The position numbers and the translations under genes were made by a program. From a virus, in IMG/VR virus record IMGVR_UViG_3300025120_000514, positions 1-24,758 of that record: a stretch of 24,758 bases of DNA; one strand, given 5' to 3'. The notes under the pieces were generated by a model. The model worked only from the letters and a program-made list of their open reading frames with translations. It was not told where the DNA came from and searched no databases. The number at the start of each line of letters is the position of its first letter. The stretch's first letter is position 1. This document shows, in pieces, positions 24,706-24,758 of the stretch.

Positions 24706-24758
24706 ATGTCAGCTTACAAACAATTCACTACAAAAGATATTGTAATAACTCCTTTTTC
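24706..24758 (+). CDS. 5' end of a further phage structural-type gene (cut by the window)
   Basis: Only 17 codons are visible from ATG at 24706 (MSAYKQFTTKDIVITPF). Starts of this shape (aYK.FTTkDv.iTPF) are familiar from virion proteins of marine T4-like phages. An alternative ATG at 24703 is in another frame and gives no familiar start. The rest lies beyond the right edge. Confidence 0.55.
   Translation, partial: MSAYKQFTTKDIVITPF

Noticed and set aside
1-24758. CRISPR array, insertion sequence, integrase or attachment site
   Set aside because: No spaced direct repeats, no transposase or integrase motifs and no terminal inverted repeats were seen.

Overview
The window is a strongly AT-rich stretch of a T4-like myovirus genome. 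All genes I accept lie on the + strand and are tightly packed. The diagnosis rests on a run of recognisable contractile-tail baseplate genes: a gp5-like central spike, gp25, gp6 and a giant gp7/gpI-type wedge protein. A gp55-like late sigma factor lies just upstream of them. None of the roughly 23 usable starts has a Shine-Dalgarno sequence; starts follow A-rich, G-poor leaders or overlap the previous stop. Together with the base composition, this suggests a Bacteroidetes (probably marine flavobacterial) host. That host call is inference.

Layout. (1) Bases 1-503 hold the 3' part of a DUF932 gene, closed by a strong hairpin terminator (517-553). (2) Bases 615-3747 form an accessory carbohydrate cassette: a GH130/GH43-like beta-propeller, a TPR protein, a family 2 glycosyltransferase and a 2OG-Fe(II) oxygenase-like protein. 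(3) Bases 3764-5808 carry small phage proteins of unknown role, an HD-domain phosphohydrolase and a one-pass membrane protein. A 151-base non-coding gap (4413-4563) lies among them. (4) Bases 5818-6627 encode the gp55-like sigma factor. (5) Bases 6662-15304 form the baseplate block, with 1-8 base overlaps at several junctions: an unknown 118-aa protein, the gp5-like spike, an unknown 630-aa protein, a small helical protein, gp25, gp6, a 195-aa polar protein, a DNRLRE-like structural protein and a 144-aa coiled-coil protein. (6) Bases 15315-22889 encode one 2524-aa protein with a gp7/gpI-like region, a LamG-like domain and about 1300 extra C-terminal residues. (7) Bases 22965-24758 carry three further virion-type proteins, the last cut by the window edge.

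How it fits together. Sigma gp55 would direct late transcription of the structural genes that follow it. An AT-rich element, ATATTTATAAT, precedes three gene-block starts (6662, 10193, 22965), and a shorter form precedes 3999. It is a candidate phage promoter, although on the minus strand it also contains the T4 late octamer TATAAATA. The gp25-gp6-gp7 set equals the conserved wedge core of contractile machines (P2 W-J-I, T6SS TssE-F-G). The carbohydrate cassette could modify virion, DNA or host-surface glycans; the sequence does not say which.
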